DNA from: JAQVYV01 sp964507305
Lineage (GTDB): Bacteria > Bacillota > Clostridia > Saccharofermentanales > UBA5734
Assembly: GCA_964507305.1 (NCBI GenBank)
Contig: CAZDPQ010000055.1
Span: forward strand, 1 to 15,794
DNA length: 15,794 nt
Direction: 5' to 3'
In this document: piece after piece, positions 1 to 6,909 of the stretch
How the letters are laid out: each line of letters starts with the position of its first letter
Position numbering within the stretch: the first letter of the stretch is position 1
Translations under genes and position numbers: made by a program
The notes under the pieces: model-generated
What the model saw: only the letters and a program-made list of their open reading frames with translations
Told to the model about the DNA's origin: nothing
Databases searched by the model: none

Positions 1-81
1 GAACCCGGAAAGATTGTGCAGCTCCTTCAGGATCGAGTGCAGCTCGGCGCGCTCCTCCCTTTTCATGCTTTCCTTTTCCAT
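1..81 (-). CDS. N-terminal fragment of an unidentified protein, possibly an AraC-type regulator (cut by window edge)
   Basis: An open frame reads leftward from an ATG at 81 to the window edge with no stop, giving about 27 residues that begin MEKESMKREERAELH and continue with ILKELHNLSGF. A second in-frame ATG at 66 has a better-placed ribosome-binding site (AAGGAA, 5 bases upstream), so the true start may be there. The short amphipathic segment ending in a 'L-x-x-L-S/T-G-F/I' pattern resembles, from memory, the start of AraC-family regulators whose N-terminal domain senses a small molecule. That is a guess from 27 residues. Divergence from the sugar-kinase-like gene at 345 would suit a local sugar regulator. 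Confidence 0.4.
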   Translation of the reverse strand, partial: MEKESMKREERAELHSILKELHNLSGF

Positions 82-227
82 AGACTTCCCCAGTCCTTTC
101 GCCCCTTCGCTCGTTTGACAATCGCCATCCGTCCGCCTGACCGCACGATCGCCTGCCCGTCCGGCCGTCACGGCTCGTAAGACCGGCCGCTATAGGAATA
201 TCGTCATCGAAATGTACGATAGTGCTA

Positions 228-256
228 ATTATAGCCTGATCTTCCATAGATGAAAA
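228..256 (-). promoter_or_regulatory. Candidate promoter for the leftward gene at the window start
   Basis: On the minus strand a perfect TATAAT (233 to 228) lies 17 bases after TTTTCA (256 to 251), which matches four of six consensus -35 bases. This would give a leader of about 140 bases before the start at 81 or 66. The rest of 82-344 is the non-coding divergent spacer. It also holds a TATAGT at 270-275 that could serve the rightward kinase gene, but that box has no convincing -35 partner. Confidence 0.45.
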
Positions 257-344
257 GAGGCTGCCGTTCTATAGTGATGACAGGATCCGGTCGCCGGAAC
301 AGGCGAAAGCCCGGCCCCGACCGGACGGAAAGGTAGCTGCAGCC

Positions 345-1490
345 ATGGATCTTCGATCGATCGCACGGCATTTCATCACACGGGACGCATTCGTCGGAGC
401 CGTGCCGTACGGCGAAGGGCATATCAACGACACATACGCGGTTACATTTACGGGAAACAGCACATCCGATGCAGCCGCCATCGCAGACGACGGCAAATCG
501 GAGTACCGCATGATCCTGCAGCGGATCAACCGGAATGTTTTCCGCGATCCGCCGGGGCTGATGCGCAACATCCGGGGCGTCACGGAGTTTTTAAAGGAAA
601 AGATCCTCGAGGCCGGCGGCGACCCCCTCCGGGAGACGCTGACCGTCATTCTCGCGGACGGCGGTGAGCCCTATTACCTTGACGAAGACGGCGAATACTG
701 GCGGATGTACATTTTTATCGAGAACACGCTGACCCTCCAGAGCTGCCGGAATGATCAGGACTTTTACAACAGCGGCGCAGCATTCGGACGCTTCCAGCGT
801 CTGCTCGCGGACTACCCGGCCGGCAGCCTGGCAGAGACGATCCCCGATTTTCACAACACCCCGGCGCGTTTCCGGGCACTCGAGCAGGCGATCCGCGAAG
901 ACCGGGCCGGCCGTGTCCGCGCCGTGCGCGCCGAAATCGAATTTGCACTCGCACGCAAAGCCATGGCGGGCGAACTGGCCCGCCTGCTCGAAACGGGAAG
1001 CCTCCCGCTGCGCGTCACGCACAACGACACAAAGCTGAACAACATCCTGCTCGACGCCGTGACGGGCCGGGGCGTCTGCGTGATCGACCTGGATACGGTC
1101 ATGCCGGGCGCGGCGTGCTTTGATTTCGGCGACAGCATCCGGTTCGGCGCCAGCACGGCGGCCGAGGATGAAACCGACCTGTCGCAGGTGTCGATGAGCC
1201 TGCGGCTTTTCGAGGTGTACGCGGATGGCTACCTGAGCGTCGCAAAAGAGTTCCTTACGGAGCAGGAGCGGCGCAGCCTTGCGGCCGGCGCGAAAATCAT
1301 GACGTTCGAGTGCGGGATCCGCTTCCTGACCGATTACCTGAACGGCGACACCTATTTCAAAATCCACCGGGAGCACCATAATCTCGACCGCTGCCGGACG
1401 CAATTCCGCCTCGTCGAGGATATGGAAGCCAAGGCCGGCCGGATGGAAGAGATCATCGCAAAGCGGTGCGGTCAATCCAGTATGACCTGA
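345..1490 (+). CDS. nahK: APH-family sugar kinase, N-acetylhexosamine 1-kinase-like
   Basis: This 381-residue protein has the aminoglycoside-phosphotransferase/choline-kinase fold. Its catalytic loop is H226-N-D228 followed by K230-L-N-N233, and the metal-binding motif is D248-L-D250 in CVIDLDTVMPG. The run through DFGDSIRFGA and TAAEDETDLS closely resembles, from memory, Bifidobacterium NahK. That enzyme phosphorylates GlcNAc or GalNAc at C1 so that the sugar can be made into UDP-HexNAc. The protein is cytoplasmic, with no signal peptide or membrane segment. A stretch near residues 35-50 is rich in Ser, Ala and Asp and looks like a variable surface loop. The ATG has a weak AAAGG site about 11 bases upstream. 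The gene is divergent from the gene at 1-81 and its last 19 bases overlap the convergent gene ending at 1472. The fold is secure; the substrate is inferred, and other sugar or amino-alcohol substrates remain possible. Confidence 0.8.
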   Translation: MDLRSIARHFITRDAFVGAVPYGEGHINDTYAVTFTGNSTSDAAAIADDGKSEYRMILQRINRNVFRDPPGLMRNIRGVTEFLKEKILEAGGDPLRETLTVILADGGEPYYLDEDGEYWRMYIFIENTLTLQSCRNDQDFYNSGAAFGRFQRLLADYPAGSLAETIPDFHNTPARFRALEQAIREDRAGRVRAVRAEIEFALARKAMAGELARLLETGSLPLRVTHNDTKLNNILLDAVTGRGVCVIDLDTVMPGAACFDFGDSIRFGASTAAEDETDLSQVSMSLRLFEVYADGYLSVAKEFLTEQERRSLAAGAKIMTFECGIRFLTDYLNGDTYFKIHREHHNLDRCRTQFRLVEDMEAKAGRMEEIIAKRCGQSSMT

Positions 1491-2956
1491 TATACGGCAA
1501 ATGAATGGACCAGACCATCCTCGTATTCGATCCAAAGCCCCCGGAGCGGATCGATCGTCTGACTGCCATCCGGTCCGTACACGCATTGATATTCCACTTC
1601 GCCATCTTCGGCGAAACCGATGTCCGGTTTGCCGTACAGCTGTTCCACTTCCCGGATGCTGCTGCCCACCTTCAGCCCTCTTCCCGTCGCATATCCGGGC
1701 TGATCCACCCGGATGTTCACGATTTCGCAGCAGAACTCAAACAGCGTGACCCCGTTGTATTCGATGGACTCGGAATTTTCGTAATCCGCGATATCGGTGC
1801 CAAGCGCAAGGCACGCTTCATCCGGGCCCATCCCGAGCATCGGACCATCCTTCAGCCCTCCCTCCTCTTCGCTGAAAGGCGGCGCCGCAAGAAGAGACGG
1901 GTCGTCATATTTAATTTGCGTGACGGTTTCGAGGATCTCCGGTTTCCCGCCTCGGATATCGATCCGCATACGGATTTTCGCAAGGTCATTGAAAAGGATC
2001 TCATTGTCTTCCACTTCTTCGAGAGTCGGCGGCCCGTAATAATATTCGACCACATTCAGATTCACGACATAATTGCTTGAAATATGCCAGACCCCATCCT
2101 CCAGGACCACGCTCCACGGATTATCGATCGACAGCAGCGTATTCCGGTCCTGCACTTCACTCTTTTCGCCGAACAGCCTTTCAGGCAGAAGGGAATGAAA
2201 TTCATCCGAACCATCAACGGCTTTCACATTCAAGGTCAATTCATTGCCGACGATCTCTGCCTTAACATAATCAGCATACCGGGTAAAGGAATCCTTGTCG
2301 TACAGCAGTTCGATATCATCCGTTCCGAAACGGTAGATGCCGTTCAGCATGACCCCATCTCCGGAACCGCAGAGATAAATCTGTGCGCTTCCGTCATGGA
2401 TAAAATCACCAGTTTCAACGGCATCGAGCGTCAGGTAATCCGTGTAGTAGGAACCCAGGACATCCAGGGTCTGAGGATCGACGATCATCAGCCTGTTATA
2501 CAGGCTGTCATCATAGATGATTAGAATCTCATCGCCGGGATTCGGAAAAATGTCGCATGTCCTGATGATCGTGTTCTGCAGATAGGTTTCGCGGCAGAAT
2601 TCACCCATGGTCAACGTAAACGGTTCAAACCTATCGGTTGCGACAAAACTCACCCCGTTGCCGTAATCGTATTCCCGGAAGAATCCGTCCTGTTTCACCG
2701 TGCAATCTGTCCCGAGAATTCCGAAGACATTCGATAGAGAACGGTCATCCAGCAGCAATATCCTGATAAATTTTTCAAGATTCGCAGGATCCTCTGATGC
2801 GGACTGCAGGGATGTCCCCGTGCCGGATCCCGAGGATGTGCGCGTCTGCGATGCGGGCGCAGACGATCCGGGTGCGGGGGAAGGAAACCGATAGCTGGAT
2901 GACATTGAAATGCATATGACCAGGGAGATCAACACCGACAAGAGCTTTTTCATCAT
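1472..2956 (-). CDS. Secreted protein of unknown function with a repeated 'ALGTD' module
   Basis: The protein has 494 residues if read from the ATG at 2956, which has AGGAAGG just upstream. The ATG at 2953 fits the same site, and an ATG at 2974 is less likely. It begins with two Lys and a hydrophobic stretch (LLSVLISLVICISM), a Sec signal peptide with no canonical lipobox. A Ser/Pro/Gly/Thr-rich linker follows, to about residue 55. The middle has beta-rich, Asp/Gly-rich segments such as LDAVETGDFIHDGSAQIYLCG that resemble FG-GAP/VCBS-like propeller repeats. Two segments look alike: about residues 74-106 (ILGTD ... YDYGNGVSF) and 376-406 (ALGTD ... IEYNGVTLF). Near 428-446 a 'GLKVGSSIREVEQLYGKPD' pattern resembles small lipoprotein modules of the SmpA/OmlA kind. 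G+C is lower than the neighbours (25 of 60 in line 2221). I do not recognise a function. It overlaps the 3' end of the kinase gene tail to tail. Confidence 0.75.
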   Translation of the reverse strand: MMKKLLSVLISLVICISMSSSYRFPSPAPGSSAPASQTRTSSGSGTGTSLQSASEDPANLEKFIRILLLDDRSLSNVFGILGTDCTVKQDGFFREYDYGNGVSFVATDRFEPFTLTMGEFCRETYLQNTIIRTCDIFPNPGDEILIIYDDSLYNRLMIVDPQTLDVLGSYYTDYLTLDAVETGDFIHDGSAQIYLCGSGDGVMLNGIYRFGTDDIELLYDKDSFTRYADYVKAEIVGNELTLNVKAVDGSDEFHSLLPERLFGEKSEVQDRNTLLSIDNPWSVVLEDGVWHISSNYVVNLNVVEYYYGPPTLEEVEDNEILFNDLAKIRMRIDIRGGKPEILETVTQIKYDDPSLLAAPPFSEEEGGLKDGPMLGMGPDEACLALGTDIADYENSESIEYNGVTLFEFCCEIVNIRVDQPGYATGRGLKVGSSIREVEQLYGKPDIGFAEDGEVEYQCVYGPDGSQTIDPLRGLWIEYEDGLVHSFAVYQVILD

Positions 2957-3028
2957 CGAACCTTCCTGCTTCATAAACCGCAGACCGTGAACCGGCCGGT
3001 CTTTCCGTAAGGATCATCCTGTCTACAG

Positions 3029-3037
3029 ATTATATCA
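3029..3037 (-). promoter_or_regulatory. Extended -10 promoter for the secreted protein gene
   Basis: The minus strand reads TGATATAAT (3037 to 3029), a perfect -10 with an extended TGn. The -35 position at 17-base spacing is GGATTG, a poor match. A TTGAAA lies only 14 bases upstream, which is too close. The box is about 70 bases before the chosen start at 2956. Confidence 0.5.
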
Positions 3038-3096
3038 CGTATTCCTTATTTCAATCCTCTTTTCTGAAAGCAACCCTGTATCCGTCCATCCTGTGC

Positions 3097-3125
3097 TTGT
3101 CCCTTTCCGCGCGATGTGGTATAAC
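3097..3125 (+). promoter_or_regulatory. Promoter of the GNAT acetyltransferase gene
   Basis: TTGTCC (3097-3102) and TATAAC (3120-3125) are separated by exactly 17 bases, and TGG directly before the -10 makes it an extended TGn box. Transcription would begin near 3132, leaving a leader of about 27 bases before the ATG at 3159. The position of this promoter argues against translation beginning further upstream at the in-frame GTG at 3093. Confidence 0.65.
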
Positions 3126-3158
3126 GAGGAAAACACAAGCAATCGAGGTGACAGGATC

Positions 3159-3668
3159 ATGACCATCCAGACACGCAGGGCCGGCATCGGCGACAGCACC
3201 AGGATCGGCGAGCTTTTGACCGATATCGCCGCTTTGCACCACAACGGCAGGCCGGATATGTTCAAAGCCGGCAGCCGGAAATACAGCGGCGACGAGTTCG
3301 CGGCTCTCCTGAAGGACGAGAATCGTCCGGTGTTCGTGGCGGCGGACGAGAATGGCCGGGTCGTCGGCTACTGCTTCTGCATGATCGTCCGGTATGCCGC
3401 CCACGCGGTGTTCAACGATTGTTTTACCCTTTACATCGACGATTTCTGCGTCGACCGGGAGTGCCGGGGACGAGGGGTCGGCAGGATCCTGTTTGAGGCG
3501 GTCAAAGCGTACGCGCGGGAGATCGGGGTATACAACATTGACCTCAACGTCTGGGAATTCAATCAAAGCGCCATCCGGTTCTACGAAAGCGTCGGGATGA
3601 CGACCCAGCGCAGGCGGATGGAACTGATCCTTACCGCCGATCCCGGCAACAAAAAATCAGATCCGTGA
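3159..3668 (+). CDS. GNAT-family N-acetyltransferase
   Basis: This is a 169-residue single-domain acetyltransferase. The acetyl-CoA pyrophosphate loop is the R-G-R-G-V-G run at residues 103-108 (motif A, after DDFCVDREC). The later N-x-x-A-x-x-F-Y-x-x-x-G-M motif (NQSAIRFYESVGM) is typical of motif B in RimI-like GNAT proteins. The length is normal for the family. The start chosen is the ATG at 3159, preceded by GAGGTG 8 bases upstream. A GTG at 3093 in the same frame lies within the promoter and was rejected. The acceptor substrate cannot be read from the sequence; family members acetylate protein N-termini, polyamines, antibiotics or small amines. The gene has its own promoter and appears monocistronic, since the next gene also has one. 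Confidence 0.85.
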   Translation: MTIQTRRAGIGDSTRIGELLTDIAALHHNGRPDMFKAGSRKYSGDEFAALLKDENRPVFVAADENGRVVGYCFCMIVRYAAHAVFNDCFTLYIDDFCVDRECRGRGVGRILFEAVKAYAREIGVYNIDLNVWEFNQSAIRFYESVGMTTQRRRMELILTADPGNKKSDP

Positions 3669-3680
3669 AACATTCGTTCC

Positions 3681-3709
3681 TTGGTTCCGCAGCCGTATCA
3701 TGATATGAT
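3681..3709 (+). promoter_or_regulatory. Promoter of the sulfatase gene
   Basis: TTGGTT (3681-3686) and TATGAT (3704-3709) are 17 bases apart, with TGA immediately before the -10 giving an extended box. Transcription would start near 3716, only about 14 bases before the TTG start and at the edge of the GGGAGGG ribosome-binding site (3716-3722), so the mRNA leader would be very short. Confidence 0.55.
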
Positions 3710-3729
3710 GCGGGTGGGAGGGCTGCCCT

Positions 3730-5082
3730 TTGAACATCATCTATATCGTTTGTCACGATTGGGGAAGGTTTCTGGGATGTTATGGCGAGCCGGTGCGGAC
3801 ACCGTTTCTGGATGATTTCGCGTCGCGCGGCATGAAGTTCGGCAAGGCATTCTGCTCGTCGCCGGCATGTTCCCCGTCCCGCGGGTGCGCGATGACCGGA
3901 ATGACCGCCCACAGGAACGGCCTGATGGGCCTGGTGAATTTCGGGTGGAGCATGCCTCGTTCGACAAGAACCATCGTCGATCATCTCAACGACGCGGGAT
4001 ACATGACCGTGCACTGCGGCATGCAGCACGAACGCCAAGACGACAAGGCGAACCGGTACCGGCTTGAAATGAAGGATTTTGTCGATGATCCGTACAAGGA
4101 GCATGCCGAAAGTGCCTTGAAGCAGGCCGTTCTTTTTCTCGAAACTCGTCAGAAAGAGGTTCCTTTTTACCTGAATATCGGCATCCACGAGGTGCACTGC
4201 ACCAACTGGATGGAGCAGGTTTCTTACAATGAGGAGCGCAAGGGATGGTACGGGAAAGAGGATCCGGACAACATCGTCCTCCCGGACTGGATGCCCGACT
4301 TCATGCCGTTCCGCCACGAGTTCGCGCGGTTTTACGCCGCCATCACCTACACGGACCGGAAGATCGGCGGATTTCTCCGGGAACTCGATCGTTTCGGCCT
4401 GTGGGACGATACGATGGTGATATTCACCACGGACCACGGCATCGCCGCGAACCGGGCGAAAACGACCCTTTACGACCGCGGCGTGGAAACGGCTCTGCTT
4501 GTGAAAGCTCCCGGATGCCCGCCCGGGAGGACGTCCGACTGCCTGATCCGGAACACCGACGTCGCCCCCACGATCCTGGAAGCCTGCGGGCTGCCGATCC
4601 CGGACACGATGGACGGATCATCCTTTTATCCCCTCCTGGCAGGACGGGATTATGTTCCGCATCCCTATATCGTCACCGAGCGCAATTACCACGGCGGAGT
4701 GCCTGCATACCTGCCCCTTCCCGAAGGCAGCCGCATCGGCTATGATCCGACCAGGGCTGTCCGGTCCACTGATTTCCACTACATCCGCTATTTCGACACT
4801 GACGCGACGCGCCCCTGGTACAAGGATGAAATCAAAGAAATTGCTGAAACCTATACCGACTGGTATGACTTCATGCTTCCTCCCTGCCCCATTCCGCGCG
4901 ATTCCGAAGAGCTTTTCGACATCCGCAGCGGTCCGGGCGAATACCGCAATCGGGCCGGCGACCCTGCCTATGCAGACGTCCTGGAGGAAATGCGCGGTAT
5001 CCTTGACGCCTGGATGATCCAGACGTGCGATCCGCTTCTGGACGGGCCGATCCCGGACCGCATGAACGGATGGGACGCCTGA
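3730..5082 (+). CDS. Type I (FGly-dependent) sulfatase, Cys-type
   Basis: This 450-residue protein belongs to the alkaline-phosphatase-like sulfatases, which hydrolyse sulfate esters or sulfamates. The signature C47-S-P-S-R51 holds the cysteine that a maturase converts to formylglycine. Other active-site elements are H9-D10 near the N-terminus, D235-H236-G in FTTDHG, and K244 in the AKTTLYDRG segment. The first metal pair is normally D-D; here it reads H-D, as in a subgroup of family S1. There is no signal peptide, so it probably acts in the cytoplasm on imported fragments. Translation starts at TTG, fixed by GGGAGGG ending 7 bases upstream and by the NIIYIV strand that begins these enzymes. 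No maturase (anSME) gene lies in the window. The substrate is unknown; glycosaminoglycan or mucin sugars fit the neighbouring kinase-like gene. Confidence 0.9.
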   Translation: MNIIYIVCHDWGRFLGCYGEPVRTPFLDDFASRGMKFGKAFCSSPACSPSRGCAMTGMTAHRNGLMGLVNFGWSMPRSTRTIVDHLNDAGYMTVHCGMQHERQDDKANRYRLEMKDFVDDPYKEHAESALKQAVLFLETRQKEVPFYLNIGIHEVHCTNWMEQVSYNEERKGWYGKEDPDNIVLPDWMPDFMPFRHEFARFYAAITYTDRKIGGFLRELDRFGLWDDTMVIFTTDHGIAANRAKTTLYDRGVETALLVKAPGCPPGRTSDCLIRNTDVAPTILEACGLPIPDTMDGSSFYPLLAGRDYVPHPYIVTERNYHGGVPAYLPLPEGSRIGYDPTRAVRSTDFHYIRYFDTDATRPWYKDEIKEIAETYTDWYDFMLPPCPIPRDSEELFDIRSGPGEYRNRAGDPAYADVLEEMRGILDAWMIQTCDPLLDGPIPDRMNGWDA

Positions 5083-5260
5083 TTTTACCGGAATCCTGAA
5101 TTTCCAGATTTATCCGTAAATCATTGGATCGTGAAACCTCTGCGCCCCAGTTGCCGCATGTTCCGCGAACCTTTGTTTTGTGCAAACCTTCGTTAGCGGG
5201 GTCTATTGGATCCCGGCGACTTTTGACGTACGATAAAGGAAAGTCCGTTTCGTTCCGCAT

Positions 5261-5278
5261 GCAGGCGGCGGCGCCTGC
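5261..5278 (+). other. GC-rich stem-loop in the leader of the UroD-family gene
   Basis: GCAGGCG and CGCCTGC form a perfect 7-bp stem around a 4-base loop. It has no following T-run, so it is not an intrinsic terminator. It sits about 26 bases before the start codon at 5305 and could fold in the mRNA leader. The rest of the 222-base gap from 5083 has no clear terminator and only weak promoter-like boxes (TTGGAT at 5206, TACGAT at 5229). Confidence 0.3.
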
Positions 5279-5304
5279 GCGGGTGCCTGAAAGGATGTCC
5301 AGAC

Positions 5305-6312
5305 ATGACGCATCGGGAAAAAATCGCGGAGATCCTCGGCCGGATCCATACGGGTTCCGCCGGTCTCTGGCTGGGCCAACCCGTGCCGGAGACAGAGCGG
5401 ATCTACCTGGAGCGGTCCGGGTGCCGGGACATGGATGAGCTCCGGGTCCGGCTCGGGGATGATTGCCGGTGGCTTCCGGCGGACGGAGCCTACAGGCATC
5501 CGGGCGGGCTGCCTGCTTTCCCGGACATTTCGCTTCGTAAAGACAAAGGGTCGGCTGCCGGGATCTTCGCGGAGTGCGATTCCGTGGCGGATGTGGCGAA
5601 GTATCCGTGGCCGGACCCGGATTTCTGCAACTTCGCGGATATCGCGGCTGCGGTCCGGTCTCGCGCGGATCTCGCGGTTTTCTCCGGCTTCTGGAGCTGT
5701 TTCTTCCATATCACGGCTGATTTTTTCGGGATGGAAAATTATTTCGTGAAAATGTACACCGATCCGGATGTCGTCCATGCCGTGACCGGCCGGGTCGCGG
5801 ATTTTTATGCCGAGTGCGGCGACCGGTTCCTGGATCACATCGGCGGGGATCTCGACACCGTTTTCATGGGCAACGATTTCGGCACCCAGCGCGCGCTCCT
5901 GATTTCCCCGGAAATGTTCCGGACCTTTGTCCTCCCGACATACCGCCGCCTGATCACCATTGCCAAAAAACACGGCAAAAAGGTGATCCTCCATTCGTGC
6001 GGCTCGATCCTGCCGATCATCCCGGACCTGATCGACGCCGGCGCGGATGCCCTGCACCCGCTGCAGGCCCTGGCAGCCGGCATGGATGCCGCTTCCCTGG
6101 CGCGGGAGTTCGGCTAGGATCTCGCGTTCATGGGCGGCGTGGACACCCAGCAGCTGCTCGTGCACGCCACGCCAGCTGAAGTGCGCGAGGAAGTGCTTCG
6201 GCTGCGAGAGATTTTCGGGCCGAATTACATTGTCAGCCCTAGCCACGAAGGCGTGCTGCCGAATGTGCCGCTTGAAAATATCATCGCCATGGCGGAAGCG
6301 GCGTCCGACTGA
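5305..6312 (+). pseudogene. UroD-family (MtaA/CmuA-like) methyltransferase interrupted by an in-frame TAG
   Basis: Codons 1-270 encode a protein of the uroporphyrinogen decarboxylase superfamily, whose members decarboxylate porphyrins or, in the MtaA/CmuA branch, transfer methyl groups via corrinoid and zinc. Visible features are the MTHREKI start, FSGFWSCFFHITADFFG, GNDFGTQ, and the HSCGSILPIIPDLIDAGAD strand with its likely metal-binding Cys. Codon 271, at 6115-6117, is TAG. The same frame then continues for 64 codons with the expected family ending (FMGGVDTQ ... VSPSHEGVLPNVP) to TGA at 6310-6312. The uninterrupted length of about 335 residues is normal for the family. The ATG at 5305 follows AAAGGA by 9 bases. 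A lysine codon (AAG) or similar probably mutated once, or the base is a sequencing error. Readthrough is possible but unsupported. Restart at the ATG at 6130 would give only the last barrel strands. Confidence 0.8.
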
Positions 6313-6376
6313 ATCCGGCGGCGGATGAGAAGAAAATCGACCGGTTCATCAAGGGGTGAAAGGAATCGCCGGATTC
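6311..6376. repeat. Perfect 10-bp inverted repeat at a convergent gene junction
   Basis: GAATCCGGCG at 6311-6320 and its exact reverse complement at 6367-6376 are 46 bases apart. The left arm starts within the TGA stop of the UroD-family gene. The right arm lies in the last codons of the leftward gene at 6349-6909. There is no T-run on either side, so an intrinsic terminator is not clearly indicated. It could be a bidirectional RNA structure or a chance or insertion-related repeat. Confidence 0.4.
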
Positions 6377-6909
6377 GTGCCGGGATGAGTAAAATACCGA
6401 TCCGTCCACAGCTGCGCTTCGATACAGACATACGGGTCCCGGATGCTTGCAAGAAATCGGTCTACGTCATTATCGCAGGAACGGATCGATTCGTAGAGCG
6501 TATCCCTCAGAAACAAGGGTTCCATCGCAGAAGTCTCCATCTGAGCCATGCTGTCCCCGAATGTGAAACTGATATCCGAGGGATCGATGTCCTGCAGAGG
6601 GAGCCGCACTTCAACGCTCTCCCCGAAATTCCGGCAAAAGGCATCGCAATATTGCAAGACAAAGTAGAAAGGATGCCGGGTCTGCGGTTTCCCTCCGAGC
6701 TGGAGAAAGCTGTCATACAGCCATTGCTCTACCTTCAAGCGGTATTCATAATAGGACGTGAAATCCGGGCCGAACCTCCGGTGGGCGTAGCATTGGCTCT
6801 GGCCGTACAGCTTCTCCGCTACCCGGAAAGCATCATCTCTGGGCAGCTGTGTGATGCTCTTCAATGGCTCGCTGCCGGAATGCCGGTAATTGACTAAAAA
6901 CAGATCCAT
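6349..6909 (-). CDS. Unknown third gene of the HigB/HigA-ImmA cassette
   Basis: The protein has 186 residues, no signal peptide and no membrane segment, so it is probably cytoplasmic. I do not recognise a named family. Segments that look conserved are AHRRFGPDF and YRLKVEQWLYDSF (residues 42-68), GGKPQTRHPFYFVLQ (72-86), LQDIDPSDISFTFGDSM (105-121), and YVCIEAQLWTDRYF (160-173). The tail after 173 is Pro/Thr-rich and probably disordered. The ATG overlaps the antitoxin stop in the arrangement TAATG, with GGAAGG 9 bases upstream, so translation is very likely coupled. The gene must be transcribed from the cassette promoter at 8331-8359, as no other is seen. By position it could be a third toxin-antitoxin component, a chaperone or an effector. 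It shows none of the SecB-like features I would expect of a TAC chaperone, and no function can be assigned. Confidence 0.75.
   Translation of the reverse strand: MDLFLVNYRHSGSEPLKSITQLPRDDAFRVAEKLYGQSQCYAHRRFGPDFTSYYEYRLKVEQWLYDSFLQLGGKPQTRHPFYFVLQYCDAFCRNFGESVEVRLPLQDIDPSDISFTFGDSMAQMETSAMEPLFLRDTLYESIRSCDNDVDRFLASIRDPYVCIEAQLWTDRYFTHPGTNPAIPFTP

Noticed and set aside
115..120. Perfect TTGACA on the plus strand
   Set aside because: No -10 box occurs 15-19 bases downstream, so it is not a promoter by itself.
164..174. Palindrome GCCGT-C-ACGGC in the leader of the leftward gene
   Set aside because: It is short and in G+C-rich sequence, so chance is likely; there is no matching second copy.
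591..1586. Open frame of 331 codons antisense to the kinase gene
   Set aside because: The sense frame carries the full H-x-D/D-L-D kinase signature; the antisense one has no recognisable motif or ribosome-binding site.
5083..5304. Intrinsic terminator after the sulfatase gene
   Set aside because: The only strong hairpin (5261-5278) has no following T-run and sits in the next gene's leader.
5203..6246. Open frame of 347 codons antisense to the UroD-family gene
   Set aside because: The composition is that of an antisense shadow, and no start signal or motif was found.
6115..6312. TAG read as pyrrolysine in the UroD-family gene
   Set aside because: No pylT or pylS lies in the window and I could not identify a specific insertion element. 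Known pyrrolysine proteins are MtmB, MtbB and MttB, not the UroD-type partner. Kept only as a check.
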